The notes: generated from the letters alone by a model not told the origin. DNA of 64,000 nucleotides from Ceratodon purpureus (GCA_014871385.1 CM026426.1:73708303-73772302), one strand, 5' to 3'. Shown: positions 1 to 12,019, counted from the stretch's first letter. Numbers and translations are program-made.

Positions 1-29
1 CGGAACTAGGCGAACACCACATCGACCTA

Positions 30-2757
30 ATGGACGGAGCGGTTCCGGTTTGCCAAAGGCAGTACCGGCTCAACCCAAAATACTTGATGATGGTAAAAGA
101 GGAATTAGATAAACTGCTGGAAGCCGGTTTTATCTATCCAGTGAATCACTCCGAGCGGGTGTCACCTATTTTGGTGGTACCGAAAAAGTCAGGGCCGGAT
201 GGTAAGGTCAAAATCCGGGTATGCAAGGACATCCGGAAGCCAAATGCGGCCACAAAAAAGGATCATTTTCCTTTACCCTTCATCGACATGGTGCTCGACC
301 ACGTGGCCGGTCAAGAATGCTTCAGTTTTCTAGATGGGTTTTCCGGATACAATCAGGTATCCATCCGGAAGGAGGACCAACTGAAAGATACTTTTACCAC
401 CGATTGGGGCACCTACGCCTTCAACCGGATGCCTTACGGGTTATGCAATGCTCCCGGAACTTTTCAACGGTTGATGATGGACATATTTCAGGACTTCTTA
501 AAACATTTCTTGGAAGTCTTCATTGACGACTTTGCGGTGTTTAGTCGATGGGTGGAATATCTGGACTATCTCCGGAAGACGTTCCAGCGATGCCAGGAGA
601 CTAAGCTCAAGCTCCATCCGGGTAAGTGTTTTTTCCGTATGATAGCCGGACTCTTGCTCGGACACATAGTAAGCCGGAAGGGAATAGCAGTGGACGTAGC
701 GAAAGTGATAGTCATGTTGGCCCTCCTTGCTCCCACCAACCTTCGGGAACTAAGAGGATTTCTGGGGTGTGTGGGATACTACCGAAGGTTCATTGAGAAC
801 TATGCCCGGTTGGCAATGCCACTGACGGAGCTGCTCAAGAAGGAAGAGGAGTACCTCTGGACGGCAATCCGTCAACAGGCCTTCGAAGAATTGAAGAGAC
901 GGTTGGTCACAGCCCCTATACTAGCACCACCGGATTGGTCAAAACCTTTCCATGTCACTTTGGACGCCTCCGGTTGGTGCGTGGGAGCTATTCTATGGCA
1001 ATTGGATGACGAGGGCCAAGAAAGACCAATCTATTATGCCAGCCGGCAGATGAATCCGGCCGAGAAGAATTATACGACAACCGAACGGGAGGCTCTAGCC
1101 TTCATTTATGCGTGCAAGAAGTTTCGCCATTACCTATTGGGGTACAAAGTCATCTTCTATACGGATCATGACTCGCTGAAGTATTTAGTCAACAAACCGG
1201 ACCTGTCCGGAAGGCAGGCCAGGTGGATATTACTTCTACAAGAGTTCAGTTACGAAGTCATTGTCAAATCCGGGAAATCTAACCTCAATGCTGATTACTT
1301 GTCACGACAAAGGGGTGAAGAGAGCAAGGAGGAGATATCTTCGGAGTTTCCGGATGAATTTCCGGAAGAATACCCGGTTGGTACTAGTATACAGGATATA
1401 CTGGACCCCCGCGACCTTCCGGTCGCAGGAGAGGCATCTCCGGTCTACCATATTCAGGAGGACGAAGGGGAGGACCAGGATCTTCAGCGGATTAAGAACT
1501 ATCTCCAGACTCAGAGGTATTCGGAAGGGCTGAGTAGGGAGGAAAAGAGTGTGTTTCAGCACCGGGTGGCACCGTACTTTCTAGTCGGAGAATTACTTTT
1601 CAAGTTAGGGGCGGATGAAAAACTCCGGCGCTGCCTAGAACCCATCTATCGCCGGAAGGTCATCCGGGCTCTGCATGATGGATCGGCCGGAGGACACTAT
1701 GCATCCGTCATCACCGTACAGAAGATCCGCGAGGCCGGATACTGGTGGCCACATCTCGACCGTGATGTCCATCAATTTATCAAAAAAATGCGACCCATGC
1801 CAACCGATAGGAGCTCCTGCCGTACGGCATCACTGGCCGTTAACTCCCATTGTCCCCCTAGCACCGTTTGAAAAATGGGGAGTGGATTTTATTGGGCCAA
1901 TTCAACCATTCGGAACTCAGTGGCACCGGTACATCATTTTAGTGACGGACTACGCCACCAAGTGGGTAGAAGCTAGGGCTACCCGGAAGAATGATGCTGA
2001 CCCATCCGCCCGGCTCATATTCGAAAGGATAATGATGCGGTTTGGCCATCCGTTGGAAATAGTGAGCGAGCGGGGAACACATTTCCTGAACGAAGTGGTG
2101 GCCGGTCTGACCAACCAGTACAAAGTCAAACACCGGAAGACCACACCGTACAATCCCAAGGCAAACGGATTGACGGAACGTGCCAACGGAATAATTTGTA
2201 AGATTCTGACCAAGGAAGTTACCTCACATAAGACGGACTGGGACCGGAAACTGACCTCAGCCGTCTATGCGTATAACACGGCACACAAGAGTACGACCAG
2301 ACGGACTCCGTATTATTTGGTATACGGACAGGAGGTACTTCAGTCCATAGAGACGGAAGTAGAAACGTTGAGGGTACTCGCAGCCAACCACGGAGATAAG
2401 ACGGACACCCTCGACCACCGTCTGCAGGTTATTGACCGGTTGGAGGAAGACCGGATGGACGCGTTGGAAAGGACAAAGGAGGTCCAAGCCAAGAGGAAGG
2501 AAGTGTAAGACAAGCGGATCACAATGGACAAAGGAATCGAAGAAGGGGGATTGGTTCTAGTCTATGACAGCCGGTACAAGAATTTTCCGGGTAAATTACA
2601 TACTCGATGGATGGGACCGTTCCGGGTTGATAAGATTTATTCCAATGGGTCATTACAACTTTCAGATTTAGAAGGATACCCGATGGACACTAGGGTGAAT
2701 GGATCCCAAGTCAAACTGTATAGACCGGATGACGTTCGCGAGGACGCTCACGTTTGA
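30..2757 (+). pseudogene. Ty3/gypsy pol polyprotein (RT-RNase H-integrase), broken
   Basis: This is the 3' part of a retrotransposon polyprotein that copies element RNA into DNA and integrates it; the protease end lies left of the window. Reverse transcriptase occupies about residues 20-230 of the first frame, with FLDGFSGYNQ, RMPYGLCNAP and a catalytic FIDD box near residue 164. RNase H begins at TLDASGW (about residue 310) and includes TDHDSLKYL. The integrase zinc finger and core follow. The frame shifts at a run of seven A (about 1779-1785) and continues in the frame of 1675-2508. An in-frame TAA at 2506-2508 is followed in frame by the integrase C-terminal GPFRVDK segment, ending at TGA 2755. 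The second catalytic Asp of the integrase appears as Glu (SERGTHF instead of the usual SDRGTHF). RT and tail sequences resemble the Athila/Tat side of Ty3 elements. The protein is not functional as read. Confidence 0.93.
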
Positions 2758-2767
2758 AAAAGGGGGT
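2757..2767 (+). other. Polypurine tract of the Ty3 element
   Basis: A short run of A and G (AAAAAGGGGG) starts at the pol stop codon and is followed at once by TAATGTGG. This is where the plus-strand primer of an LTR retrotransposon sits, directly before the 3' LTR, and it fixes the LTR start near 2770. Confidence 0.7.
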
Positions 2768-2906
2768 AATGTGGAAAGTGATTTCCACGGTTGGCACGCC
2801 GGAATACTAATTCCGGTAGAAAAATGATAAAAATTAAAAAAAATTGTGTTAGGAACACGGAAGTACTATTTAGATAAATAAAACAACCGGTTAAGACGGT
2901 TGGCCG

Positions 2907-2914
2907 TATAAATA
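2907..2914 (+). promoter_or_regulatory. TATA box in LTR
   Basis: TATAAATA lies about 140 bp into the inferred LTR, a normal position for the U3 promoter of a plant LTR retrotransposon. Confidence 0.5.
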
Positions 2915-3147
2915 AGAGAACCGGAAGGTCAGCCGGATGAAATCCGGTCGTCTGAGTCGAAGGAGAGGAAGCACCGTCCATGTGACGGAACCCTGACCCA
3001 GCGGACTTAGGGCAACAGCCGGAGGGTGCGATTCACGCGGGAAAGGTGGCTGCGACCATCAAAGCGCCGCCGGCCGCGACCGTTCAATGATGAAAGGCTA
3101 CGACCGTCCGTCATGATGAGCTTCGAACGGGTGGGAGTGAGTGCAGG

Positions 3148-3155
3148 TATAAAAG
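3148..3155 (+). promoter_or_regulatory. Second TATA-like box before the gag-position ORF
   Basis: TATAAAAG lies 200 bp upstream of the ATG at 3348. It could be an alternative promoter; nothing else in the sequence supports transcription starting here. Confidence 0.35.
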
Positions 3156-3347
3156 GAGGAAGAGCAACCGTGCTCCTCCTTTCTTTTGTCGTTTTGTGGA
3201 GCGATGGACCCTTGCGTTCCTCGGCGGAGTGCGCAGTTAGGGTTGTGACGGTAGGAGAGAGACGGTGAGACGGAAGTGTGGTGAGGATTGTGGTGAGGAC
3301 CGTGCGTGCAGGTGCTACCGGAGTGACGGTGAGGAGGACTTAGTAGG

Positions 3348-5123
3348 ATGGGTAGGAAGGGGAAAGAGCCGGCGGAGGAGGGACAGTTGTTGAAGGTACA
3401 ACGGGTCATGCCGCTGATGCCGGTAGACGACGGAGAGTGGGAGCTCCTCCGGACCGCCTTAGAGGTCATGGGCTGTGCGTTAAAATTGGACAAGGCGTGG
3501 GGGTGGAGACATTCCCTTCCGGCACAGGAGATCCTCGTCAAGAACCCCAACAATCGAGGAACCATCCGGGGAGAACCGGAGCAGTGGATGGCACAAGACT
3601 GGAGGGATACGTACGGCTTCACCAACGTTGGGGAGGTCTCCGTACCGGACGCCCGGGACTTCGTGTGGAATTATATCACGGGGTGCGGAGACAGGAGAGA
3701 GGGGTGGGACCTGAATGACATCAAGGATGCGAGAGCCCGGAGGGTAGTCGGGTTTATGAACCCTATTTTCCATCCGGAAAAGCCCGAACGGATCACCATC
3801 AAGTGATCGTCTATTTTCCTCGAAGCCATGGACGGTGAGATCTCCCTAGACTGGGGCCTCACGATAAAGACGATTGTAGACCGGCAGGTAGCCAACCTCC
3901 GAAAGACTAAGAAACAGGCCACCTGCCTTCCGTCTTTCCTCGTCCACCTCTATCGTCACCGGGGACTCTTGAACCCTAAGGAGATCCTGGAGTATGACGA
4001 ACTGAAGAGCATGCAACGGGACGCTGAACCGGAAGAGGTGTCCAATCAGGACGATGATGATGATTGTATGGAGGTCTCACCCACGCCGGCTAAGAGACCC
4101 CGTCCCAGCCCGGAGAAGGGACAGCCGTCCGGATCACCTCGGACTCCCACCCCGACCAAGCGAACCCTGAATACGGAAGTCTTCAAACCCACCGGACCAC
4201 CGGAGCACACCGGGGACCCGTGCCAAGACTTAGTCAACCTTTCGGAGCAGGTGTCGGCGTATGCTCAGTTCCTATAGTCAACTAGGCAGCTGGAGGGCCG
4301 GTTGGCTAAGGAGGTAATTTCCCTTACGGGCTCGGACCGGTTGGAGGAATGCCTGTTTATCCTTCGCAAGCACCGGGACTTAGCCAGTCTACATGCCAAG
4401 CACATCGACAAGATGGAGCAGTACCGGGAGAGGCTCAACAAGCTCGAGCAGGAGGTGCATGATGCCCAAAGGGACTTCAATGACGCCCGTGACCGGGCAG
4501 CTCATGCCATCCAGTGTGTTGTAGAGGTCAAGGCCACCTTAGCCCTTCCGGTGGATGTGGCCAATCAGTGCGCCGTCTACCAAGCCTTCTTGACCCGCCA
4601 ACCGGATCCGGCTCGAAAGTTGATCGTGAAATTCATGCACGACCGGACGCAGGTGATGAGGGACACTTGGTTACAGATGAGCATCTTCGTGGAGATCATT
4701 AGCAACGGAAAGGACGGCCCGTCAAGACCACCGGAGCCACCGGCAGATCGAGAGGAGCCCAGACCATCGGTACCAACCATAGGACCGGCACAGGTACTAC
4801 CTTCAGCCTCTCAGGTACAGTCGACCATCCGGCCACTGCAACCGGAGCCAGGACAACCGTTGGAGGATCCTCTCCCGGATACCTTGGACAGTTTGCACAA
4901 TCTGCCCACCCTGGCTGGAATTGAGACTGTTAACCCCGGGAACATCTCTTTGGAACCGGACCAAGGTCCACCACCGGAAGACTTTGTTCCGGTATAGGGA
5001 TCTCTAGAACATCTCCAGGTGGATCTCAGCGCAATTCCGGTGGTTGCATGATCTCCCTCCCCGGCGGTTCAAGCAGGACAAGCCCGGAAGGCCATCGACT
5101 AGCCGGCAGCTGATACCCCGGAA
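3348..5123 (+). pseudogene. Retroelement ORF in gag position, stop-interrupted
   Basis: One reading frame runs from ATG 3348 to the TIR element at 5124 and is cut only by in-frame stops: TGA 3804-3806, TAG 4275-4277, TAG near 4995, TGA near 5060 and TAG near 5098. No indel is needed. The protein is charged, has a coiled-coil-like stretch encoded around 4400-4510, and a Pro/Glu-rich tail. No CCHC zinc knuckle is visible. It shares the strong CCGG bias of the pol region and lies just after the LTR, so it is probably the capsid-like gene of the same family; this is inference from position, not from a recognised domain. Coding continues after the inserted element from 5524 to about 5620. Confidence 0.6.
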
Positions 5124-5523
5124 CATTAGGAGAAAAATCAGGTCACAAAAAGGCCGTGTAAGCGGCACGTGAGAGAAAAAAACGGGGGCTGACCGCGTAC
5201 TTTTTGACATGGCATGTGAGGTGCCACCGTGGTGCCAGCAACCGCCACGGGGGCTCGAACCAATGACCTCCGAGGGAGGCGTGTGGAGGGCACATCTACA
5301 GTGTCGGGCTGACACAACCTGCCCACTTGGGACCAAAGCCCGAGCCGAGGCATTCATGTCTCACCTAATATTCCGAGGACCTTTGTTGTGAGTGCGCCAC
5401 GCAGTTCTGTGCGGGCAGCAACTCTGGCATCCGCTGCCAGCGGCAGAGGTGCCCAAAGTAGGGAGTTCACCTAGAAAGGGCAGGCTTACACGGCCTTATT
5501 TTGAGCTCAAATTTCTCCTAATG
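5124..5523 (-). mobile_element. TIR element with tRNA-like interior, copy 1
   Basis: The element begins CATTAGG and ends CCTAATG. Both ends carry inverted GGCCGTGTAAGC blocks about 30 bp in. It is flanked by GAA on both sides (5121-5123 and 5524-5526), a likely 3-bp target duplication, and it splits the reading frame of the retroelement ORF in frame. The interior read on the minus strand contains a tRNA-like segment ending in GGTTCGAGCCCCC (around 5250). It is about 400 bp with no coding capacity, so it is non-autonomous. It is the same family as the copy at 45831, in opposite orientation. Confidence 0.8.
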
Positions 5524-6690
5524 GAAGGCCCCTTGCTGAAGAGGCTGAAGAAGGGAGCACAGAAGAAGGAACGACCGGATGGAACCCGGCACAGCCCAAG
5601 GTTCGATAAGAACAAGGGGTAGAAAATAGGATAAGGACCGGATAAAATGGCAGCGACTAACGATGGGGCTCAAGTACACCCGGCTGTCAATCCGGATAGA
5701 TAGCGGCAGTAACTAGGAATAGAAGGCGGCCACCGGTCCGGGATTCCCGGATCCAAGATCCGGAATTTCTGGATCTCGGTTGGCCACTAAGTTGCTTTAG
5801 GATCGATAGGTTTTAGTACTTAAGCTGGACGTTTTTCCAAGGCCGGGGCCTTGTTTTGTACGCCGTTTTGTTGTTGCAATTGAGAATATACTTTTGGATT
5901 TGTTGTGTCGACCGACTGACTGACGGGTCCGTTACCGTAATGGTTTGTTGGTACTATTGTCTTCAGTAGTGTTCTGGAGGAGCGTTGAACAGTGGGATAG
6001 TTTGGAGAGCGCCCGGAGAGATTGGGAAGGTGTCAAGCGTTGAGTGTTGACGGTTTCCAGTCCCGGAAGGAGCCTGGAGGGGAGGAGAGACGTACTGCAG
6101 CAGGGCTGGTAGTCTTAAGGACACGGAGGGCCGTGTGCACACCGGGATCCGGAAACGGACCGGTCGCTTCCTATAGATGGGATAAAAGCCGGATTTCCTA
6201 CTGCGAACCAATCCGGAAGGGAGATGATATAGTTAGGATACCGTACAACCGTAAGGTTATGTCGCTGTAGTATGATTTCCGTATCCATAACCGGCACTGA
6301 GTAGCTATCCGGACCGGTACCTAGCCATACGGAAGGATTATTACTCCACTCTCCAGGTGGTAGATAGGAACAGTGGGGTGTCCAGCCACTTAAAGTCACG
6401 GGACGATGGAGAATCGAGCCACTTGAAAGGATAGACGGATCAGTGGGAACCGGCCACTAGTCTAAAAAGCCGGAAAATAGGAACGAGGCAAAAACTACCG
6501 GACCAGACCGACCGGTCAAGAGACGGAAGACGGTTGGATTCGGGTGGTGATTTCCGTTATGATCTAAAAGGAATAAAACTATAGGTCTTCGTGGGAACGA
6601 ACACGGAGTGGTTTACTTTGGAGGGTATTTAGAGTGAATTAAGTGCCTTCCGGAGGAATACGGGTACCACGTCGTGCTACAGGCTTCAAA
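5524..6690 (+). other. Remaining 3' part of the Ty3-like element, mostly noncoding
   Basis: The first 95 bases continue the gag-position ORF as a Lys/Arg-rich tail to the TAG at about 5620. The rest keeps the same CCGG-rich composition (for example repeated CCGGA and CCGGT) but shows no convincing ORF. It ends where the truncated LINE begins. I see no LTR or integrase sequence here. Confidence 0.5.
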
Positions 6691-6822
6691 TATTTTGCAT
6701 CCATCACCAAAATAACAAAATCGGCTCCTACGAACACATGAACCAACTTAATCTTATAGCAAACAACCTTAGAATCCCACTAAGTCACACCAAAATTGCC
6801 CCTCCTACCACCCTAAATACCC

Positions 6823-7863
6823 TTGTTAACCCCATCAAAAAATGGTCTAAACTATATTATCCAAACCCCCGTAAATAACCATATATCCATTCCACAAATT
6901 CCAAACTACCGAACAAATTTACCATTAAAATTCCACCCACAATTTAGCTACAACACTGATGGCTCCTTTATACTCCCAAAAGAAATTGGCCCAGACGAAT
7001 GGATGAGAGAAAGAGCTGGATTTGGTATTTACAACCCCAAAGGCCTCAATATCCCCAAAAGAGTACATGGTCACCAAAATATACCACGCGTTGGAATGAT
7101 GGCAATACACAAAACATTAAGAAATCTCAATACACAATTCCCTAACGAACCAGCATATATATTTACTGATTGTCTAAATGTATTATACTTACTTAAGACA
7201 CAAATAAAACACCCCGCATTAGACAACAACCATCCAGATCAAGTCACACTTGCATCCATGGTAGAACTACTACAACAAAGTACACAACCAACGACATTAT
7301 ATAAAGTCGGAGCACACGTGGATATTGATGGCAATGAAGAAGCAGACAAATTAGCAAAACTAGGGACACACAAAGCTCAGAGAAAGGCTGAATACGCATA
7401 CAAATTTGCCCATGCCACTCCATACTACTTCCAAAAAGACGATTGGCCATCTATGATGTCTGTAGTAGACAAAGGCCCCGTTTGAATTCTAGAAAAACAG
7501 ATCCAGAAATATGATAGAGAAAACAATTTAGAAATAATGGCCATACAAACCCCCAACATTTGCAAAGGGACAGAAAATGCACATATAGACAATGAACTCT
7601 CCAACAAATTTTGGAATAACCCAGCTATTACAGACAAACAAAAGTCATACCTCATCAAATTCTGTGCCGGAACTTACATGGGCCAAGCTAGAAAACAAAT
7701 GTTCTTCGAAGGAGATAGAATCCTTCTATTTCATGCCCAATTTGTAACTCTCCTGAACCAGACACATGGTTATACATTCTACTCATATGCCAACAACAAC
7801 ACATTCACTCACTCTGAGTTAAACGACACAACAAAGCAGTCTAGGAAATTAGAAAACTACTAG
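6823..7863 (+). pseudogene. LINE RNase H domain, decayed copy
   Basis: The domain would remove element RNA from RNA-DNA hybrids. YNTDGSF (Asp at residue 46), IFTDCLN (Asp at 116) and the IDGNEEAD block are present. The second catalytic residue, Glu in the sister copy (RAEMMAVHK), is replaced by Gly (RVGMMAIHK), so the active site is incomplete. A TGA at 7483-7485 interrupts the frame, which then continues from 7486 to the TAG at 7861. A zinc-finger-like Cys/His block that is intact in the minus-strand copy is degraded here. Confidence 0.8.
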
Positions 7864-7879
7864 TCTCATCCAAAAAATC

Positions 7880-8398
7880 TTGAAGCTTTGTCGTGGCACC
7901 TTCAACGATAAACCCCCAAAAAATACCGTTCCTAATTGGCTACTACCTTGCACATGTGGCACACAAAGATGACATTGTAACTCTCAATTTAGACCAAATA
8001 TTCTCAGCGCCAAAGGCTTACCATACCAAAGCGACCCCCCAACAGAAATAGACCCCAGTTTCACCATACAATTCATTGAATTTACATATTGCAATGACCG
8101 ATTCTCTCCAGAAACACTAGAAGCCAAAACCAACAAATACAGTCTATTAATTGCCATCATCATTGCTAAAAGATGGAAAGTCGACCCCCTCATAATTATC
8201 ACACCTGGCGCCAAAACCACCACACACATCCCATCAATGACACTATTAGAAGATAGCTTCAAAATTTCCATGCCTACCATCAAAAACACTTTTAAAAGTA
8301 TTAACACAATTGCCATACATTATGCCATGGTTATCCTTCTTCATAAAAGAAGAATAGAAAACCACCAACCATTACCCAAGACATTGGATCCGCCATAG
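7880..8398 (+). pseudogene. LINE C-terminal region, decayed copy
   Basis: This is a frame-disrupted copy of the C-terminal region that follows RNase H. It includes a Cys-rich WLLPCTCGTQR block with an in-frame TGA, then a well kept stretch with IQFIEFTYCNDRFSPETLEA and HKRRIENHQPLP, ending LDPP at TAG 8396-8398. The same ending occurs at 16702 on the minus strand. The function is unknown; conservation between the two copies shows it belongs to the element. Confidence 0.75.
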
Positions 8399-8399
8399 T

Positions 8400-8875
8400 C
8401 CAAACTATAAAACAAAATTTTTTAGTAGCTAAAGCTACTTTACTTAAATGTTAGCACGTGGGTTCAAAGTCTCTTGTCACTTCTCGCTAGGTGGATTGTT
8501 GGTTGGCACAACTCATTTCCTACCTGCAATATCTCACTTAGCAATATCAAGCCACTTCGTCCCCCACATCCACTCAAACAAGTCCATCAAGGTTCGAACC
8601 TGGAGCAGCTATATGAGACAAACGCTCATTTCCAACCAACAATGAACTCGTGGCTTGGCGTTCAAAACTCTCACTGCAAACTAACTTATACGCCCGCTTT
8701 ACTAGTTTTTTGTTTCTGGTTACTTGTGACTAGAGTGTCTACTCTTGAAAGGGGGGAGTAGATCTTTACTTCCATACCTTTGTCCTGCGGACATTGGATT
8801 GGAGGTGGATCGAACAAGACACTTAATTCTTGTCGGTGTCCTCTAGAGACCAAAGTTTCTTCCTCTAAGGTAGCA
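8400..8875 (+). repeat. LINE 3' tail with tRNA-promoter-like sequence, copy 1
   Basis: This untranslated block follows the LINE stop codon and is repeated in inverted orientation at 16198-16680, also directly after the LINE stop. It contains GGTTCGAACC at 8591-8600, close to the RNA polymerase III B-box consensus. It may be a SINE-like tail shared with small non-autonomous elements. Similarity ends near 8875. Confidence 0.6.
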
Positions 8876-9291
8876 TTCTCACCTTCAATTTAAGAAATAG
8901 TTCATACTAAAATTGCATTTGGTAACAACCGGCTAAGTTTGATGGATTGAAAATTCTAAAATATAGATATTGGCAATGCAATATAGGACCACCATGACAT
9001 GTGGAAGTTGACCAAGACTAACCGATGCTCAATTTTTGTGGAACTGTAGCAAGACTATGCATGACCACCTGCTGCTTGTCCTGCGCCAAATAGGTCCCGC
9101 TTGGTATTTGATATTTTTGAAATTTCACCCCATTTAAATTTGTTAAATGGTAGAGATGTAGAAAAAGTATCATGTAATATAACACATTAATCTAAATAAA
9201 ATATTATTTACAAATATTATCAATGTCTTTATTTAATTATATCATAATTCTTTCAAATATATATTTACAATACCAATCATATGTATCCATG

Positions 9292-9325
<34 letters not shown>

Positions 9326-12019
9326 AATGTATATAAATGTATATAAATATGTATATCAACATTTATGTTTTATAAATATTAAATTTTGGGAATGTAAAAT
9401 AAAATGGTTCAACAGTTTCCTAATTATACATACATTTATATATGTATGTTTTTAATACATTTATATTTATATGTGTATAAATATAAATATACACCATATC
9501 ATGAGATGTGTTTTATTCACACAGATAAATATGCATATATGATTGTAAGTATATATACATATAAGTACATCTATGTATGTGTATATATATTGTCATTTAC
9601 ACATCTTACTTAAGTAAATATATATTTAGAGAAATTTGACCATATGTGCTCTATATTTGTATACAAATGATGTTAAACTCGTATTAGAAATTCATATGAT
9701 TTTATGTGTGTTTATATGTATATTTAAAAAAATCAAATATGCATGGTGTAATAAAAAACAATATCTAATTCTGAGTCTTTATTAAATGAAGATTCTATGA
9801 AGATCTTGATTTGTCTAAGCCAATTATTTTTCTCTGTATTGCGACCAAGTTCGTATTAAGAGATGACCATGATGCGTGCTTAGCAATAAATATGTCACTT
9901 ATTAGTCCAAGGGATCTGTAACGCGATCTGATTCGACGTTATTCATTGTAACTGGACCAAATTTGAAGAAACAAAGACACAGTAACTTGGTAAAAATGTG
10001 ACCAGTAACACCGCAAAGTTGCCCATTGGTCGGTGGTGTGGAGGAATAGGAATTTTGCCCATGTGATGTCGGTAATGTGGCGAAGAAAATGGGTGCAGGA
10101 CCTTGGAAGTTGGAAGAATCATGGAACTTGGACCAAAACGGATTGAAGAGTATCCTACATCGACATCCCCCAGTTCATCTGGATTCGGACTGGCAGGTGC
10201 CGATGTATCAACTTTAGATTCAGGACCATGACTTGATCAATCGTTTTCAGGTGCACCAAATGGTGATCGAGAATATGCATTTGGGGTTCTTTTCCAGTCA
10301 TTTTAACTGTACCGATTCAGCTTAGCATAGAAAAAGCACCGAGAAGGAAGAAGTAACATCGAAGTGACCATGGTACATAGAGATGAGAATTATTCAATGG
10401 GATGTGAAAACGGACGGTGAGAAATTAGACGATGAGAAATTCTTTTTGCTGAAAACCACAACTCCGAGAAGAGCAGTTGGTCCACTGTAACTCTGCGGTT
10501 GGACAAGTTTTCACGCCAACAGTAACAGTCATTCTCGATCCAAAGAGACGGTGAGGTAGAGCTGTTGCCAAGTTATGCGGATCAAATGTGCAGTACGCCT
10601 CTTCAGAAGATCAGTGCATTCGTCCATCATCCTCGATTGTTACCTCCCCACGTGTCTTGCAATTCATATCAACACGACTACATTTCATATCCAAACTCAT
10701 GCAGTGAGTCTACTGAGATTTTCTACTTCGTTGACTATGGGAATATAAAGCTATCTCCCGATGATTGTGGATGTAAAATGTCTACTGTTCTACCTTCAGA
10801 TACATATTCGGCTCCTTTGGTGTCGACATAGACATTCCCTTTGTGATACCAATCACTTGTTTGGGATTTAGACTCATGTGACTTGTTGCTCAGCAACGAA
10901 AGCAGCTAGCGTGCAACTTGAGGAGGAAGGGAGTATGTCGGTGATGGACTTCGAAAGAAGTTTGGATTTGCGAAAAAAGATCCGCAAAAACCGTTGAGAC
11001 CTGCAAAGGACCGAGTATGAACCGGTCATTCTGATGACGAAGTCTACAACGGTGAGGGGAAGTCGAGTGACAATGCTCTGCCAGTGAAACTATATTGCGA
11101 CGAGTACTAAGATTGCAAATAGTAGCAAGACATGTAGGCTACTGCGATTGAACATTGAAGTACAATAACACGAACTTGGAGCAAGTTCTGGCAAACTCTT
11201 CAAAGATTGCAAAGTCTAAGTGAAGAAAATTTGCAACCGCCTTGTTCACTAGATGCTCATTGTAAATCACTCCATGTAGAGCTTGGTAATGAGGCTAGTT
11301 TTAAAGAAGCGAACCTTGATCTCCGCCAAAGCTACGGCCTGTGTGAAACTATGACCTCAAAGATTTGGCCTCAGATTGAGTAACCTCAATGGTGTCGTTA
11401 TGATCTTAGTCCCTATTGCCGTGCTCACCTCTTTTTAGAACTTCTCATCCTCTACTGGTGGATTTGGTGCACACCATTTGTTTGTCTTTGGCGCAACCTC
11501 GCGGCTTGAGGCAGCTCTTGCAATAGCCTTGGTAGGAACCGAATGACCCGCCCTGACCTTCGGTTCAAATGCACGACCAAGGGCCACATCGAGGCCAGAT
11601 GCCATGCCATCTCCTCGAAATTGAATTGGCGCCGACCGTTAAAAAGCCGGTTCAACGTGCCTCCTTAGTTCCACAAGATGGGGTAGAGTCTTGCTAGGAT
11701 CCTTCTCAATGTACCAATGACAGGCAAAGAGATGGTCTTTAGACGAATCTCTAGCCTGATCAGACATAAACATAGTCTCCGCATTCTCGATATCCAACCA
11801 CTAGGCGAAGCAAGGATGCGAGTTGTGAACCACTCCTTCCTTCAGAAGATGGTAATCAATATCTGGACAAGCAAAATTACAGCAAGGCTTGATGAGAAAA
11901 TTAATGAATCAATTGCAACATCTATGGAATGGGGCATCCAAAGTAGGACAATGTATTTTCGAAGATGAGTTCAAATTTCAAAGTCTGTGGCTAAAAAGTA
12001 ATACCCACAAAGTGTATTC
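8876..12019. other. AT-rich spacer without recognised gene
   Basis: Short ORFs occur but none has a recognisable motif or steady coding character. The block from 9180 to 9760 is very AT-rich. From 10.0 to 11.4 kb the composition is closer to genic DNA, but I could not find an ORF over 90 codons with support. Confidence 0.5.
9290..9360. repeat. TA microsatellite and ATGTATATAA repeats
   Basis: A run of TA dinucleotides of about 24 bp (9294-9318) is followed by three repeats of GTATATAAAT type. Low-complexity DNA of this kind gives rise to the spurious Tyr/Ile-rich ORF at 9404-9613. Confidence 0.85.

Larger units (their letters stand above)
2770..3335 (+). repeat. Putative Ty3 LTR (right end uncertain)
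   Basis: The LTR is inferred to start at TGTGG just after the polypurine tract. It contains two TATA-like boxes and CCGG-rich sequence matching the flanking element. I could not find a primer-binding site complementary to a plant tRNA or a second LTR copy in the window, so the right end is only bounded by the downstream ORF start at 3348. The order pol-LTR-ORF suggests two tandem copies sharing one LTR, or an element whose additional ORF lies outside the usual order. Confidence 0.55.
6690..8875 (+). mobile_element. 5'-truncated LINE copy (RNase H to 3' end)
   Basis: Sequence from about 6690 matches the 3' third of the minus-strand LINE at 16.2-24.7 kb, beginning just upstream of its RNase H domain and running through the C-terminal region and the 3' tail. 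Loss of everything upstream is the usual outcome of incomplete reverse transcription by a LINE. The 5' junction is estimated from where similarity starts and could be off by tens of bases. I could not identify a clear target-site duplication. Confidence 0.8.

Noticed and set aside
9404..9613. Small protein gene in TA-rich DNA.
   Set aside because: It is a by-product of TATATG-type low-complexity sequence, with no coding character.
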